In this document: positions 54,965 through 64,000 of the stretch, piece after piece
How the letters are laid out: each line of letters starts with the position of its first letter
Position numbering within the stretch: the stretch's first letter is position 1
NCBI GenBank assembly: GCA_014529385.2
Contig: CM043969.1
Span: forward strand, 21,825,946 to 21,889,945
Reading direction: 5' to 3'
Source: Adiantum capillus-veneris
Lineage: Eukaryota; Streptophyta; Polypodiopsida; Polypodiales; Pteridaceae
DNA: 64,000 bases
Position numbers and translations under genes: made by a program
Notes under the pieces: generated by a model
The model's database searches: none
What the model was told of the DNA's origin: nothing
Seen by the model: the letters and a program-made list of their open reading frames with translations, nothing else

Positions 54965-55849
54965 ATGGAGCAACAAGAGAAACAGGGGGTTCGGTTTGGT
55001 CCAGTGAAAATGCAAATGTTTCAAGCTTTTGCAGTGTTTATGCAGCAGCAGCAAGCTGCAGAAAGGAGGGAGCTCTCCTCAACCAAAGCGCTTCAATCTG
55101 TGGTGAAGAAATTGGACCAATTTAAAGGTAAAGATGTAACAAAGTATCTTTGTGGTTATGTAAAGGAAATGGAGCTTCTTCGAGTGCCCGAAGCAGAGAT
55201 GGTGCAAAGTTTTGAACTTGCTGTGGTTCCCGAGATCAGAGAGCATGTAAGGGGAATTAGAAATGAGCATGGGGCAACTTGGGAAGCATTCAAATTAGCC
55301 TTGAAGGAAGAGTATTTCATGGAGGACTCCGAAAGGGTAACAAAGAGGACTTTCTTAGAGTGGGTAGTTCGACCAAAAGAGGGGCTCTCGCCTACCAAAC
55401 TGCTAAGGGAATTCGAACGCCGTTATGATCAACTGTCAAGGACTGAAAAGGCTACGCTAAACTCAGAGAAGATAGAACTCTTTTTGCAAGCCGCAGGTAA
55501 AGAGATTCAAGAGAAGTTAGAGCTACTACTTGAGGATAAGGATGCGGAACAGGGTTTGAAGACTGATTGGAATGAGGTCGAAGACGCCATTTCACTGCTA
55601 GCTAAGCGACAACGAAGAAGAGAAAAGATGATAGTCAACCCTACTCAATACCCAAGTGTTTCCGAGAGTCCTATAAATCCTATGATTGTGGTTCCAAAGA
55701 GTGACAAATCCATCCTAGATGATATTGTCAAAGGAATGCAAGAGGTCAAGTCAAAGCTTACAAGGCTAGAAGAAAAGGGGCAACCATCAGGTCAATCTAC
55801 AGGGCAACGACCGCAAACCAGAGAAGGCTTTGTCAATAGACGCATATGA
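54965..55849 (+). CDS. Element H gag
   Basis: A 294-aa ORF: Gln-rich N-terminus, then KDVTKYLCGYVKEMELLRVP, WEAFKLALKEEYFMEDSERV, FERRYDQLSRTEKATL and LEDKDAEQGLKTDW, a capsid layout known from fungal and some plant gypsy elements. It ends at a TGA (55847) inside the zinc knuckle, whose remainder (CDSIDHGRRDC) continues in the same frame. The TGA is probably a mutated Cys or Trp codon. Confidence 0.8.
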   Translation: MEQQEKQGVRFGPVKMQMFQAFAVFMQQQQAAERRELSSTKALQSVVKKLDQFKGKDVTKYLCGYVKEMELLRVPEAEMVQSFELAVVPEIREHVRGIRNEHGATWEAFKLALKEEYFMEDSERVTKRTFLEWVVRPKEGLSPTKLLREFERRYDQLSRTEKATLNSEKIELFLQAAGKEIQEKLELLLEDKDAEQGLKTDWNEVEDAISLLAKRQRRREKMIVNPTQYPSVSESPINPMIVVPKSDKSILDDIVKGMQEVKSKLTRLEEKGQPSGQSTGQRPQTREGFVNRRI

Positions 55850-57355
55850 TGTGATAGTATTGACCATGGAAGGAGGGATTGTGAAAGTTTTAAAGATGCT
55901 TTGACAAAGGAGCTCGTTTTCTTTAAAGATGGAAAAATTCACTTAAGTGAAACAGGTAAGCTCTTGGGAACAAACTTTGGCAAAGGTGGGATGAAGAAAC
56001 TAGTTGAGGACATGGCTACTAGCCATGCCATCTCAATGGTTGAGGTAGCCTCCTATGGGTTGAAGGTGGATCCTATTAAGAAAAGAGGATCAGTCAAGGT
56101 TGGAGAAGAGGAATCTAATGGTATTGGAGAGCCATGGCCATGCGCTATAGAGTCTGCTATGAAGGCTAAAATGACAGCAGCGGTTTTACATGAAGCTGGA
56201 GATTACATTCGTCTTGAAACAGGTTGGGATGACTCTGTGGACTCTTTGTCAGTGCATGCATATATTGCCAAATGTCAAGCAAATGAGGCCATTGTTGAAG
56301 AGAAACGTAGGCGCGAGAATGGGGATGAAGGGCCTTCAAAGCGGGCGACAAGGAGTGGAGGTAGAAATGACACAGTGCCTCCTAGATCACCTTCCCCGCA
56401 ACAAATGCCTGTCCCCGAAGTGCCTATGCAAGAAGCCTCTAAAGACAAGAAGAAGGATGCAACAAAATCCAAAGCAAAGGGTCCGGCCCACAAACTCCAA
56501 TCTGATATAGAGGCAGCAACGGATCTCAAAAAGTTTTTGGAAGAGAGGATTCTAAACAGTAAGGTGGAATTCACCTTGGGTGAGGTCCTTGGTATGGAAA
56601 AGAAGGAATTCCACGAAGAAATAATTGATATCATAAAGAGGAAGTGGCAGTCTCTTATTGAATCTATCCATGTACAGGGTGAAGAAGAGACTTTAAATGG
56701 ACAGGGTGTACAGGTCTATGGCAAACAAGGTGGTGAAACTATTGTTGGATGCTACAAGTCTAGGGGAGGAGTAAAACACGTTCGCTTCTTGGATGATGAA
56801 GATGAAGCGGAGACCACTCACAAGAGCTACTACTTGAATAGTCACTGGGCAAGAGCAACTACTGAGACGCTGGTAAAAGTGGGAGACTTAGAAGAGCCAT
56901 ACATTGCGTTGATAGATCATGGGTTAGAAATTAACCTCATGTCAAAGAGTCTTTATCAAAAAGGAAAATGGCCAATTGATATAAATCATGGATGGATGAT
57001 TCGTGTAGCAAACAACTCATCAGGGGAGTTTTACGGAGCTTGTCCAAATGTAAAGGTGACTATTGGGGATGTGAAAGATGACCAAAATTTCTTTGTACAG
57101 GAGATGTCTACATATCCTCTTATCCTTGGACAGCCATACATCACAGCTACTCGCATGGAAACCAAGGTGATGGATGATGGGTCAGCTTATGCAAGAATAA
57201 GGAGCAGGGATGGGAAGCGTGCAATACAATTCCTTACTGTGTGTGTGGAACATGAAAGGAACCCTGAAAGTCTTAGAGAGCAACCCTTTCCAAAGATGAA
57301 CAAAGAATTCAAGGACTACAGGGATATGAGGGGTTTTGGCCATGTACCATTATAG
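55850..57355 (+). CDS. Element H nucleocapsid remainder, linker and protease
   Basis: Same frame as gag. It includes GRRDCESFKDALTKELVFF, a long charged linker, AATDLKKFLEERILNSKVEF, and a retropepsin-like region with ALIDHGLEINLMSKSL (Asp near 56914; DHG instead of DSG) and LILGQPYITATRMETKV. It stops at TAG 57353. Between it and RT, 57356-57675 is broken by frame changes. A fragment of the same region from another copy lies at 51643-52559. Confidence 0.8.
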   Translation, partial: CDSIDHGRRDCESFKDALTKELVFFKDGKIHLSETGKLLGTNFGKGGMKKLVEDMATSHAISMVEVASYGLKVDPIKKRGSVKVGEEESNGIGEPWPCAIESAMKAKMTAAVLHEAGDYIRLETGWDDSVDSLSVHAYIAKCQANEAIVEEKRRRENGDEGPSKRATRSGGRNDTVPPRSPSPQQMPVPEVPMQEASKDKKKDATKSKAKGPAHKLQSDIEAATDLKKFLEERILNSKVEFTLGEVLGMEKKEFHEEIIDIIKRKWQSLIESIHVQGEEETLNGQGVQVYGKQGGETIVGCYKSRGGVKHVRFLDDEDEAETTHKSYYLNSHWARATTETLVKVGDLEEPYIALIDHGLEINLMSKSLYQKGKWPIDINHGWMIRVANNSSGEFYGACPNVKVTIGDVKDDQNFFVQEMSTYPLILGQPYITATRMETKVMDDGSAYARIRSRDGKRAIQFLTVCVEHERNPESLREQPFPKMNKEFKDYRDMRGFGHVPL

Positions 57356-57675
57356 AGCGGGATTGCAGTGGTACAAGAAGAGAAAGGTTCTCGCATGATG
57401 TATATGCAAAGGAAACATTTTCTACAAGTTTTGTAGTATTATCAGACTATGGATCTATTTCTTTTACAGAGTGTGAGGACTTAAAGTGAGGTGAACGACA
57501 ACATGTAAATAGTGTACAAAGACGTTTGAAGATGAATGGTTTGCTAGAAGATGAAGAATGCATTGTAGGTGTGTTTGATGAGTGTTCTTTTGTGGATACT
57601 ATGAAATATTTGGAGTCTTTAGTGGATTGCAATTTGCAAATGGGAAGTGAGGTCGTGAAAGTATGATCAATAGAA

Positions 57676-58794
57676 ATGTACAAGGCCATTGAGGATCTCA
57701 AAAATGCTCAAGGTGTTGATGTACGAGTGGAGACTAAGTATAAGTCCGTGGCAAAGAAAGTGAAACCAGTGGCATTACCTCTACCAAAAGATTGCACAAA
57801 TAAGATGGAGCAAGCTGCTTTGCAACCTAGCCTTCGTAATCCAAGCAAATTTGGACACAAGTTCACAAAGGATTCTTTGAAAGAGTTAAAGGTTGGTTGC
57901 GAGGATAGTTTGACAAAAGCTGAAAAGATATGCTTTGAAGACATGCTTGCCAAACACGGAAAAGCTTTTGCATTTGAGCCTTATAAAATAGGGTGTGTTG
58001 ATCCATCCATTGTTGCTCCTATGGTGATCTTCACTATCCCTCATATAGCTTGGAACTTGAGACCTATTCCTGTTCCAAAGGCTCATTTGCCAAAACTCAT
58101 TGAGTTGCTTAATGAAAAGATCAAGATGGGTATCTTGGAGCCTTCTTATGCTCCATATTCAAACATGTGGTTCAATGTTCCGAAGAAAAATGGTTCTTTA
58201 CGCTTTATTCAGGATGTGCAACCTGTAAATAAGCTGATAATAAGAAATGTGGGTATAGGGCCAGTTGTCGATGAGTTTGCAGAGGCATTTGTAGGAAGGG
58301 CAATATATTCTATGGGAGATTTGTACTCAGGGTATGATCAGTTCCAACTATCAATGGAAAGCAGGGACCTGACTACCATGAGGACACCCTTGGGTTTAGT
58401 AATTATGTGCACCTTACCTCAGGGGGCAACGAATTCAGTTGCACACATGATGAATGGTATGAAAAAAGTCCTACATGACTTCATACCGCAAACTACAATG
58501 CCTTTCCTTGATGATGTTCCAATCAAAGGATGTGATGTAAGTGATAAAGATGTTGCTCTATACTCGAGGGGGTGCCGAAACTATGTGACAACCCATATCA
58601 ATGATTGTGATAATATCTTGTCAAGGCTGGAAGAGGTGAACCTTACCTTGTCTGGCCAAAAGTCAGTGTTTGGTGTAAAACAATTTCTTGTTCTGGGACA
58701 TATGTGTCAGCCATATGGTAGAAGGCCTTGTCCTGCAAAGATTGATGTAATCCAAAGAATGAAAGAGAAATGTATAAATGTCACTGAGGTTTGA
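57676..58794 (+). CDS. Element H reverse transcriptase
   Basis: RT with KNGSLRFIQDVQPVNKL, MGDLYSGYDQFQLSMESRD (Asp215 of this ORF), MRTPLGL, PQGATNSVAHMM and FLDDVPIKG (Asp279-280). The PVN, SRDLTT and PIKG forms are characteristic of a gypsy clade best known from basidiomycete fungi, and differ strongly from elements A, C and G. The reading ends at a TGA in ...V-stop-SFSGACVFY, where an Arg codon is expected, so RNase H continues in frame. Confidence 0.85.
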   Translation: MYKAIEDLKNAQGVDVRVETKYKSVAKKVKPVALPLPKDCTNKMEQAALQPSLRNPSKFGHKFTKDSLKELKVGCEDSLTKAEKICFEDMLAKHGKAFAFEPYKIGCVDPSIVAPMVIFTIPHIAWNLRPIPVPKAHLPKLIELLNEKIKMGILEPSYAPYSNMWFNVPKKNGSLRFIQDVQPVNKLIIRNVGIGPVVDEFAEAFVGRAIYSMGDLYSGYDQFQLSMESRDLTTMRTPLGLVIMCTLPQGATNSVAHMMNGMKKVLHDFIPQTTMPFLDDVPIKGCDVSDKDVALYSRGCRNYVTTHINDCDNILSRLEEVNLTLSGQKSVFGVKQFLVLGHMCQPYGRRPCPAKIDVIQRMKEKCINVTEV

Positions 58795-59373
58795 AGTTTC
58801 TCGGGTGCATGCGTGTTTTATGTTATTTGGATTCCTTATTATGCACATGTAGCAGAGCCTTTGTATCAACTTTTGAGAAAGAACCAAAAGTCTCAATGGG
58901 AAGAAATGCATACACATGCCATGAGGAAATTGAAGAAGTTGTTGCTTATGTCTCCAACTTTGAGGAAAGAAAACTATGAATGTGGAAGATATGTAATTGT
59001 GACAGTGGATACTAGCCCCACAGGAATTGGATGGGCGATTGGGCAAGATGATAATGATGGCAAGCGATATGTGGTGAGGTTTGGAGCAAAAGTCCTAAGT
59101 GCTCGTCAAGGCAACTATCCACAGGTAAAAAGAGAGTTATGGGGAGTATTCACAGCTTTGAAATGTGACAAAGAGTATTTGATAGGATCAAATGTAATAG
59201 TGGAGACTGATTGTCTACCCCTTCTTGGAATGATAACAAGTTGCTCAACTCCTGACATTGCTATGTTGAGATGGATTGCCTACATAAAGTCCTTGAATCC
59301 AGAATTTAAGCATATTGCAGGGAAAGATAATCCAGTTGCGGATATGCTTTCAAGAGCAAGGTATGAAAAATAA
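58795..59373 (+). CDS. Element H RNase H
   Basis: Same frame as RT after the TGA. GACVFYVIWIPYYAHVAEPL is the RT/RNase H junction; VTVDTSPTGIGWAIGQ gives the first Asp, YPQVKRELWGVFTALK the Glu, VIVETDCLPLLGM the second Asp and GKDNPVADMLSRA the last. All expected acidic residues are present. It ends at a TAA (59371) with the integrase part again in frame. Confidence 0.85.
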   Translation, partial: SFSGACVFYVIWIPYYAHVAEPLYQLLRKNQKSQWEEMHTHAMRKLKKLLLMSPTLRKENYECGRYVIVTVDTSPTGIGWAIGQDDNDGKRYVVRFGAKVLSARQGNYPQVKRELWGVFTALKCDKEYLIGSNVIVETDCLPLLGMITSCSTPDIAMLRWIAYIKSLNPEFKHIAGKDNPVADMLSRARYEK

Positions 59374-60889
59374 GAAGACATGATTGTCGAGGGCAATGAT
59401 GTAGGCACACAGTTCTATAGTATCTCTCATTCCAAGGGTGATCATGTTTGCCTGTCAAATGCACTTGAGTCATTTACAGAGGACCTATATCAAGGTGACT
59501 GGTTGCTCATTGGACGCTATCTGAGCACTTTGACAAGGCAAGAAGGGTGGACTGATCAAGAGTTCAAAAGAATACGGAGAAAGGACTATGGATACTTATT
59601 GAAAGATGGGTACTTATGGAAGCGTCCAAAACAAAGAAATGGAATGCCAATGAGAGTCGTGAATGGTAAGGACGCTCAAAATGAGCTTATGAAAAAGTTT
59701 CATGAGAGTCTTTATGCAGGACATAGAGGTGTATGGGCCACCTTTACTAAAATGAAAGAGAGGTATTGGTGGAAAGATATGTATAAATATGTATCTCACT
59801 TTGTGGAGTCCTGTGAAACCTGTCAAATGTATTAAAATGTACGTCATCGTGATGGGTTGAACCATACTTACCCTTTGGCCATGCATTACAAGTGGGTAGT
59901 AGATCTGGTTACAATGCCATTGGGCTTATGGAAAATGAGATACATAGTGCTTGTACGAGAAGACTTAACCAATCAAGTTGAAGGTCGTGCTCTAAGAACA
60001 AAAAGCATAGAAGATGATGTAATTAGTCGTTATGGTTGTGTTGGGAAAATAACAGCGGCAGACAGGGGTCAGTTGGATGCTGACAAAGCAAGGGAGTTTT
60101 TCTCTAGGTTGGGCATTAAACTTGCTCTCACTACTGCATATAATCCTGAGGGAAATGGTAAATCAGAGTGTGGGCATCCTCCTATCATTAAAGCTTTAGC
60201 TAAGGCCTGCAAAGGTAAAATGGGAGAGTGGCCTAGGTTGTTGCCTTATGCTTTATGGGCTGATCGTACAACTCATAGCTCGGTTACTGGTTATATGACT
60301 TTTGACTTGATGTATGGTCAGAAACCTATAATGCCAATTGAGGATGTAATTCCCACATGGAATGTATTACCTTGGGAAGATGGAATGAGTAGGGAAGACC
60401 TTCTTGATTTGCGCATACAACAGTTAGAAAGAAGGCCCCAATATATTGAGATTTCAATAGCACGATTGAAAGATGCAAGGTTAAAGAATAAGGACAGATT
60501 CGACAAGAGGCATAGGCTCAGACCTAAAGCTATTGAGGAAGGTGATTGGGTGTTGGTGTATGACAATAGTCTTGAAAACCAGCATTCAACAATAAGAAAG
60601 CTTTGAAAGAGATGGTTTGGTCCTTATGTGGTTCAGCATGTACATGGGAATGCAACTTATACCTTGCATGAATTATACCTTGCATGAATTAGATGGGACA
60701 AAAATGAAGATTCCCATTGCAGGGAAAAGAATCAAGTTATTCAAAAGGAGAGGTGATACAGATCCCTTTGATTCACAGGAAGGTCAAAATGAAGGCTCTG
60801 ATGAAAATGGTATGGATGTGGATGATGTGTCAGATTTTGTTGCAAGCGATGATGAAATCGACATGTATGTTGACTTAAATGAAGATTGA
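59374..60889 (+). pseudogene. Element H integrase and C-terminal tail
   Basis: A zinc-binding region (KKFHESLYAGHRGVWATF, CETCQMY), then the core: KWVVDLVTMPLGLWKMRYIV, AADRGQLDADKAREFF and NPEGNGKSECGH for D, D, E. A C-terminal EEGDWVLVYDNSLENQHS and RWFGPYVV (GPY motif) follow. Stops at 59833 and 60604 and a 16-bp tandem duplication (60659-60674 and 60675-60690) break the reading. An acidic tail ending DMYVDLNED finishes before the polypurine tract at about 60936-60947. Confidence 0.85.
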
Positions 60890-60947
60890 ACCTGCAAAAG
60901 ATATCGGTGGCACATGTCGGAGGATGTGCAAGTTTTGAGGGGGTGGA

Positions 60948-61856
60948 TGTCGTGTGATGGCACGTTCATAATGTGAAATTCGAGTATCTACCTCACTCTT
61001 AATGTTTATGATATGTGGGACCAAATGCTACAATGTACATAGTGTGATATATGCAAAAATGAATGTCACGGTTGTAGTCATGTATATACCTTGCCGAGCG
61101 TTTTGTCTAGAAAGTTCAATGCGGGCAATCTCGACCAAAAATAGCAGGTTTCGTGCGCTGGTGTAAAAGACGTGTCCAAAGTGATTACCAAGTGGAAAAA
61201 TGAGGTTCAACATGAAATTTGATCCCAATGGGATTTTTCCACAATTTTAGGGATTTTTCCCAGCTCGTTTGGGCTTTTTACGGACAAAAAGTGATATTTT
61301 TGGGCTAAAAATGGCCAAAAATAGCCTTAAAAATGCTCAAAATGCCACATCAACGACGCTGGCATTGTTTCTCAAGTTGTGTAGGATTTTTTAGAGCCAA
61401 TAATGAGCTCATTGGGGCACATGAGCAAGGAGATACAACCATTCCTCTACAGGGTGCTAGTGCAGTCCCGTGCTGCTTCCACTACATGATTGAGGCTCTG
61501 AGGCCTCCAATTAGGGTTTACCCTCCTCAAATAACTACTTGGGATTCTCCAATGAGGAACTGAAGCTTCCATGAAATGGTCACGACGAAGAATCGAAGCG
61601 TAAATTTAGGGTTTTTAACAGGTCGAACGAGCACTGCATTTGTGCAATTGGGAGCGAGGCTACACCTAATCTTCACACACACAAGAGTTTTGAGTTAGTA
61701 TTGGTTCTTTTTCAAAGTGGAGCTTTCATGGCTGGAGTTTTGTTCTTTTTTAGTGTGTTTTTGGCTTCAAATCTTCTACGCCTTGCTTGATTTTTCTACG
61801 AATCCTCACAGTCAGAGGCCCGGCGCTTTCCTAGTCGCGCTGTGCACTTCTTGACA
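60948..61856 (+). repeat. Element H 3' LTR
   Basis: 909 bp from TGTCGTGTGA to CTTCTTGACA, following the tract TTTTGAGGGGGTGGA. The right flank is CCGCAGTG, unrelated to the sequence left of the 5' LTR, so no target duplication surrounds the pair. Confidence 0.88.
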
Positions 61857-62372
61857 CCGCAGTGAAGGGAAGGCAAGGCTGAGAACGTTCAATGATCAAG
61901 CAAAGCCAAAGAGAGAATTCAAAGGCCCAATTGAAAGTTGCAAGGTTGTGTAGAGCTAAGATTTCCATTGAAGGTGTATACTTGATTGTACTATTCCCCT
62001 ATGCAATAATACCACATATTTGCCCCTATTTCTTGTGTTGCTTCCCCCCATTCCCCTCCTTTTCTCTCGCTCTTTGTGTGTTGGCCATTGCTTGAAGAGG
62101 GTTTGGCTGCAGCTTGAAGGGTGTTACCAAGAGGGAAAAATCGGAGTGTTTTGTGAGTCGGAAAGGGTGAGTTGGGCAAAGTGGGTGCATTTGTGCTGCA
62201 CGGTGTTTTTGCAAGGTATGAGATCATTGTTCTGTGTGCTAAAGTGGAGTTGTTAGTGCAAATTAGCCAATTTGAAGGTGTTATTTGAGAGGTTAGGGGT
62301 GCTGTGGAATCCCTGGGCTATAGAGAGGCAGACATTTGGTGTGTTGGGTGTGTTCCCTACTCCCCATCTCCA
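61857..62372 (+). repeat. Element K2 5' LTR, right piece
   Basis: Resumes the K LTR and aligns with about 3070-3572 of the solo copy (CTATGCAATAATACCAC, TGTGAGTCGGAAAGGGTGAG, CAATTTGAAGGTG). It ends CCCATCTCCA at 62372. The TATA-box part of the LTR (3076 in the solo copy) is not clearly kept here. Confidence 0.75.
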
Positions 62373-62377
62373 TCTTC

Positions 62378-62395
62378 TGGTGCCCCCACTGAGGA
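62378..62395 (+). promoter_or_regulatory. Primer-binding site, element K2
   Basis: TGGTGCCCCCACTGAGGA, identical to the site of element A, 5 nt after the LTR. Confidence 0.78.
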
Positions 62396-62500
62396 GCTGT
62401 CTGATGCTCCAATTTGAGGTTCGAAGCGGTGGTTTTTAGCCGGACAAAGTGATTGGCCGAGGGTCGAGGTGTTTGATGGTCGAGTTTGAAGCTGATAGAG

Positions 62501-63976
62501 ATGGTGGAGCCAGGTTTTGGCCCCATATTTACGGGTGTTGAAGATCTCGAGGATTGGTTAGCAGATTTTGAATTATGGCTACTGTCAATGCATATGTCGA
62601 CGGATGCAAAAAGGTTACAGACGGTGCCACTATTGATGCGAGGATGAGCCAAGGTGTGGATCGATGGTTTAAAGAGCAGTGATTGAGAATCATGGCAAAG
62701 GTTGCAAAGTTAGTTTCTAGAGCGGTTTCGAGAGGTGATTACGGTGGAAAAAGCTGGTGCAAGGCTGAAGGTGGTACACCACGATGTATGTAAATATTTC
62801 TCTATTTTCATTGAGCAATTTGAAGTCTATTGGAAGCAGTTGGAGATTGCTACTGGGGTCAAAAGCAATCAATCTTTGAATCTGTCAAAGCTGTTAGAGT
62901 GCTTGCATCCGAGGATTAGAGAAAAGGTCGAAGATGGTGCATATACCTATGAAGACATGGTCTATCTGGCAAAGATAAAGAGCAGAAATGTGAAGCGGAA
63001 GTTGATGTTGAACGTGTTAAAGCCAATAGATTATATGCCTATTGCAGAGGTAGAGAAGTGCTCTTTGGTCCGACCCAAGGTGATTCCAATTGTTTAAAAT
63101 GCAGAGCCTGTTGAGGTAAGACCTACTATTGGTTATGTTCCTTGGAGGTTTCCAATTTGTGATGTGCATGTACTGAGGGTGGAAGAGCTTGTCAACGAGG
63201 AGAAGCTCCATGTTGAGGTGAACCAAGATGCAAAAGCGGTAGCAAAAGTGGGGTTTCCGGTGCGAATTGAAGAGGTAAAGCCTATTCTTGTGGAAATTTT
63301 GCATGAAAAAATAGCAGACTGCGATCAGGATCCAGATACCGAGGGTTCAAGAGCTGGTGAAGAAAGTGAGCAAAGTCAAGATGATAGTCAAGCTTTTATG
63401 GAGAAGCAAACGTAAGGAGATGAAGATACGGAGTTGATATATGATGTTGGTGATGATGATGATACAAGCTCGATTAGCTGGGAGACAAGCAACGAGAATA
63501 GAGTGGATGATTCCACATCCTATGACGGGGAGACGGGGTTTGAGGAACCTGAACTAGTAAAGGTAAAGTTTCCCTCTTATATGTTTGATGATATGGTAGT
63601 AGCCCACGTGCAAGAAGAGCAGAGAACAGAGCAAACCGAGATGCTTGATGAAGACCAAAGGGAGCGGTTTAGACCTACCAATGATGATATGCAAGTGAAG
63701 GTGGTGTGTGGGGCCATGCTAATGGTTGTGCTGATGAAAGTAGCGGTAGAAAGTGCCATGGTGGTGCAACATGTGTATAATTTTTCCAAGAGTGATAAAG
63801 TGGCCATGTCTATGGAGAAAGACAAGGATGGTGCAATAGAGACCGAGTTGAGTTCTTCCCAAAAAGAACCTGGTGCAGCGGTAGAGGAGGTGCTTAAAGA
63901 ACAGGTAATTGAAGTTGAAAAGAAAGAGGTGCTGATCGACCTTGAAGGGCCGGGACGAGGAAGGGCTCGATGATGC
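62501..63976 (+). pseudogene. Element K2 gag-like polyprotein, continuing to the window end
   Basis: One frame from ATG 62501 to 63976 interrupted by stops (about 62646, 62682, 62709, 63096, 63413). The start, VEPGFGPIFTGVEDLEDW, and AKVWIDGLKSSD...FLERFRE look like a gag capsid. The rest is acidic and Val/Glu-rich with no zinc knuckle seen (63434-63973 is the longest open part). The remainder of the element lies beyond the window. Gag identity is by position after LTR and primer site plus weak motifs. Confidence 0.55.
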
Positions 63977-64000
63977 TGGAATGGAGTGTGCGACCAAAGA

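Noticed and set aside
1-64000. tRNA, rRNA, bacterial operon or organelle genes
   Set aside because: No cloverleaf, rRNA core or compact gene layout was seen by eye; a tRNA scan was not possible here.

Overview
The window is repeat-dominated nuclear DNA of a land plant. It holds many LTR retrotransposons of Ty3/gypsy type, including two elements with the dual RNase H layout of the plant Tat/Ogre group. It also has one Ty1/copia fragment, long CT/GA microsatellites, minisatellites and a TTAA-flanked inverted-repeat element. No convincing host single-copy gene, tRNA, rRNA or CRISPR was seen. The species cannot be fixed from this sequence; a large-genome fern, lycophyte or gymnosperm fits the mix better than a small-genome angiosperm, but that is inference.

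Element names (A-H, K) are mine. Layout: 1-790 reverse-strand gag remnant; 1555-3572 solo LTR of family K with a 4-bp target duplication; 3577-10955 decayed gypsy element D (LTR end, primer site, split gag, protease) with a fold-back insert; 11140-33007 a three-level nest. The outer member is gypsy element C (gag, protease, RT, RNase H, start of integrase). It holds reverse-strand element B (LTRs 12514-12621 + 25110-26572 and 29889-31453, duplication CTAT). B's left LTR holds the young element A (12622-25109). About 0.42 kb of C flanking B is inverted relative to the rest of C.

33008-36218 is a putative LTR element E carrying a 1.34-kb TTAA-flanked inverted-repeat element. 36240-37603 is a broken transposase-like gene on the reverse strand. 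37655-39510 is a degenerate tandem array and 39709-39935 a GC-rich minisatellite. 41093-43010 is gypsy F (primer site, gag, protease). 43030-43620 is an unidentified coding-like fragment. 44869-50880 is the decayed Tat-like element G with a microsatellite-rich 3' LTR. 50885-51642 is the 3' end of a copia element and 51643-52559 a fragment of family H. From 52560 to the window end lies element K2, whose 5' LTR is interrupted at 53783-61856 by an H element with gag, protease, RT, RNase H and integrase recognisable but broken by stops.

Elements A, B and G share the LTR start TGA, the polypurine tract GGGAGGGCTAA and a (CT)n tract downstream of a TATA box. Each also has a hairpin of different sequence ending 16-17 nt before the 3' LTR. 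A carries four extra ORFs between its 5' LTR and gag: two copies of a ~72-aa protein that also has a relative in B, and two copies of a ~150-180-aa protein I do not recognise. B has no pol; after a gag-like region it has a long ORF with a transmembrane segment and looks non-autonomous. These accessory ORFs and the structured 3' end are the best candidates for undescribed biology here.
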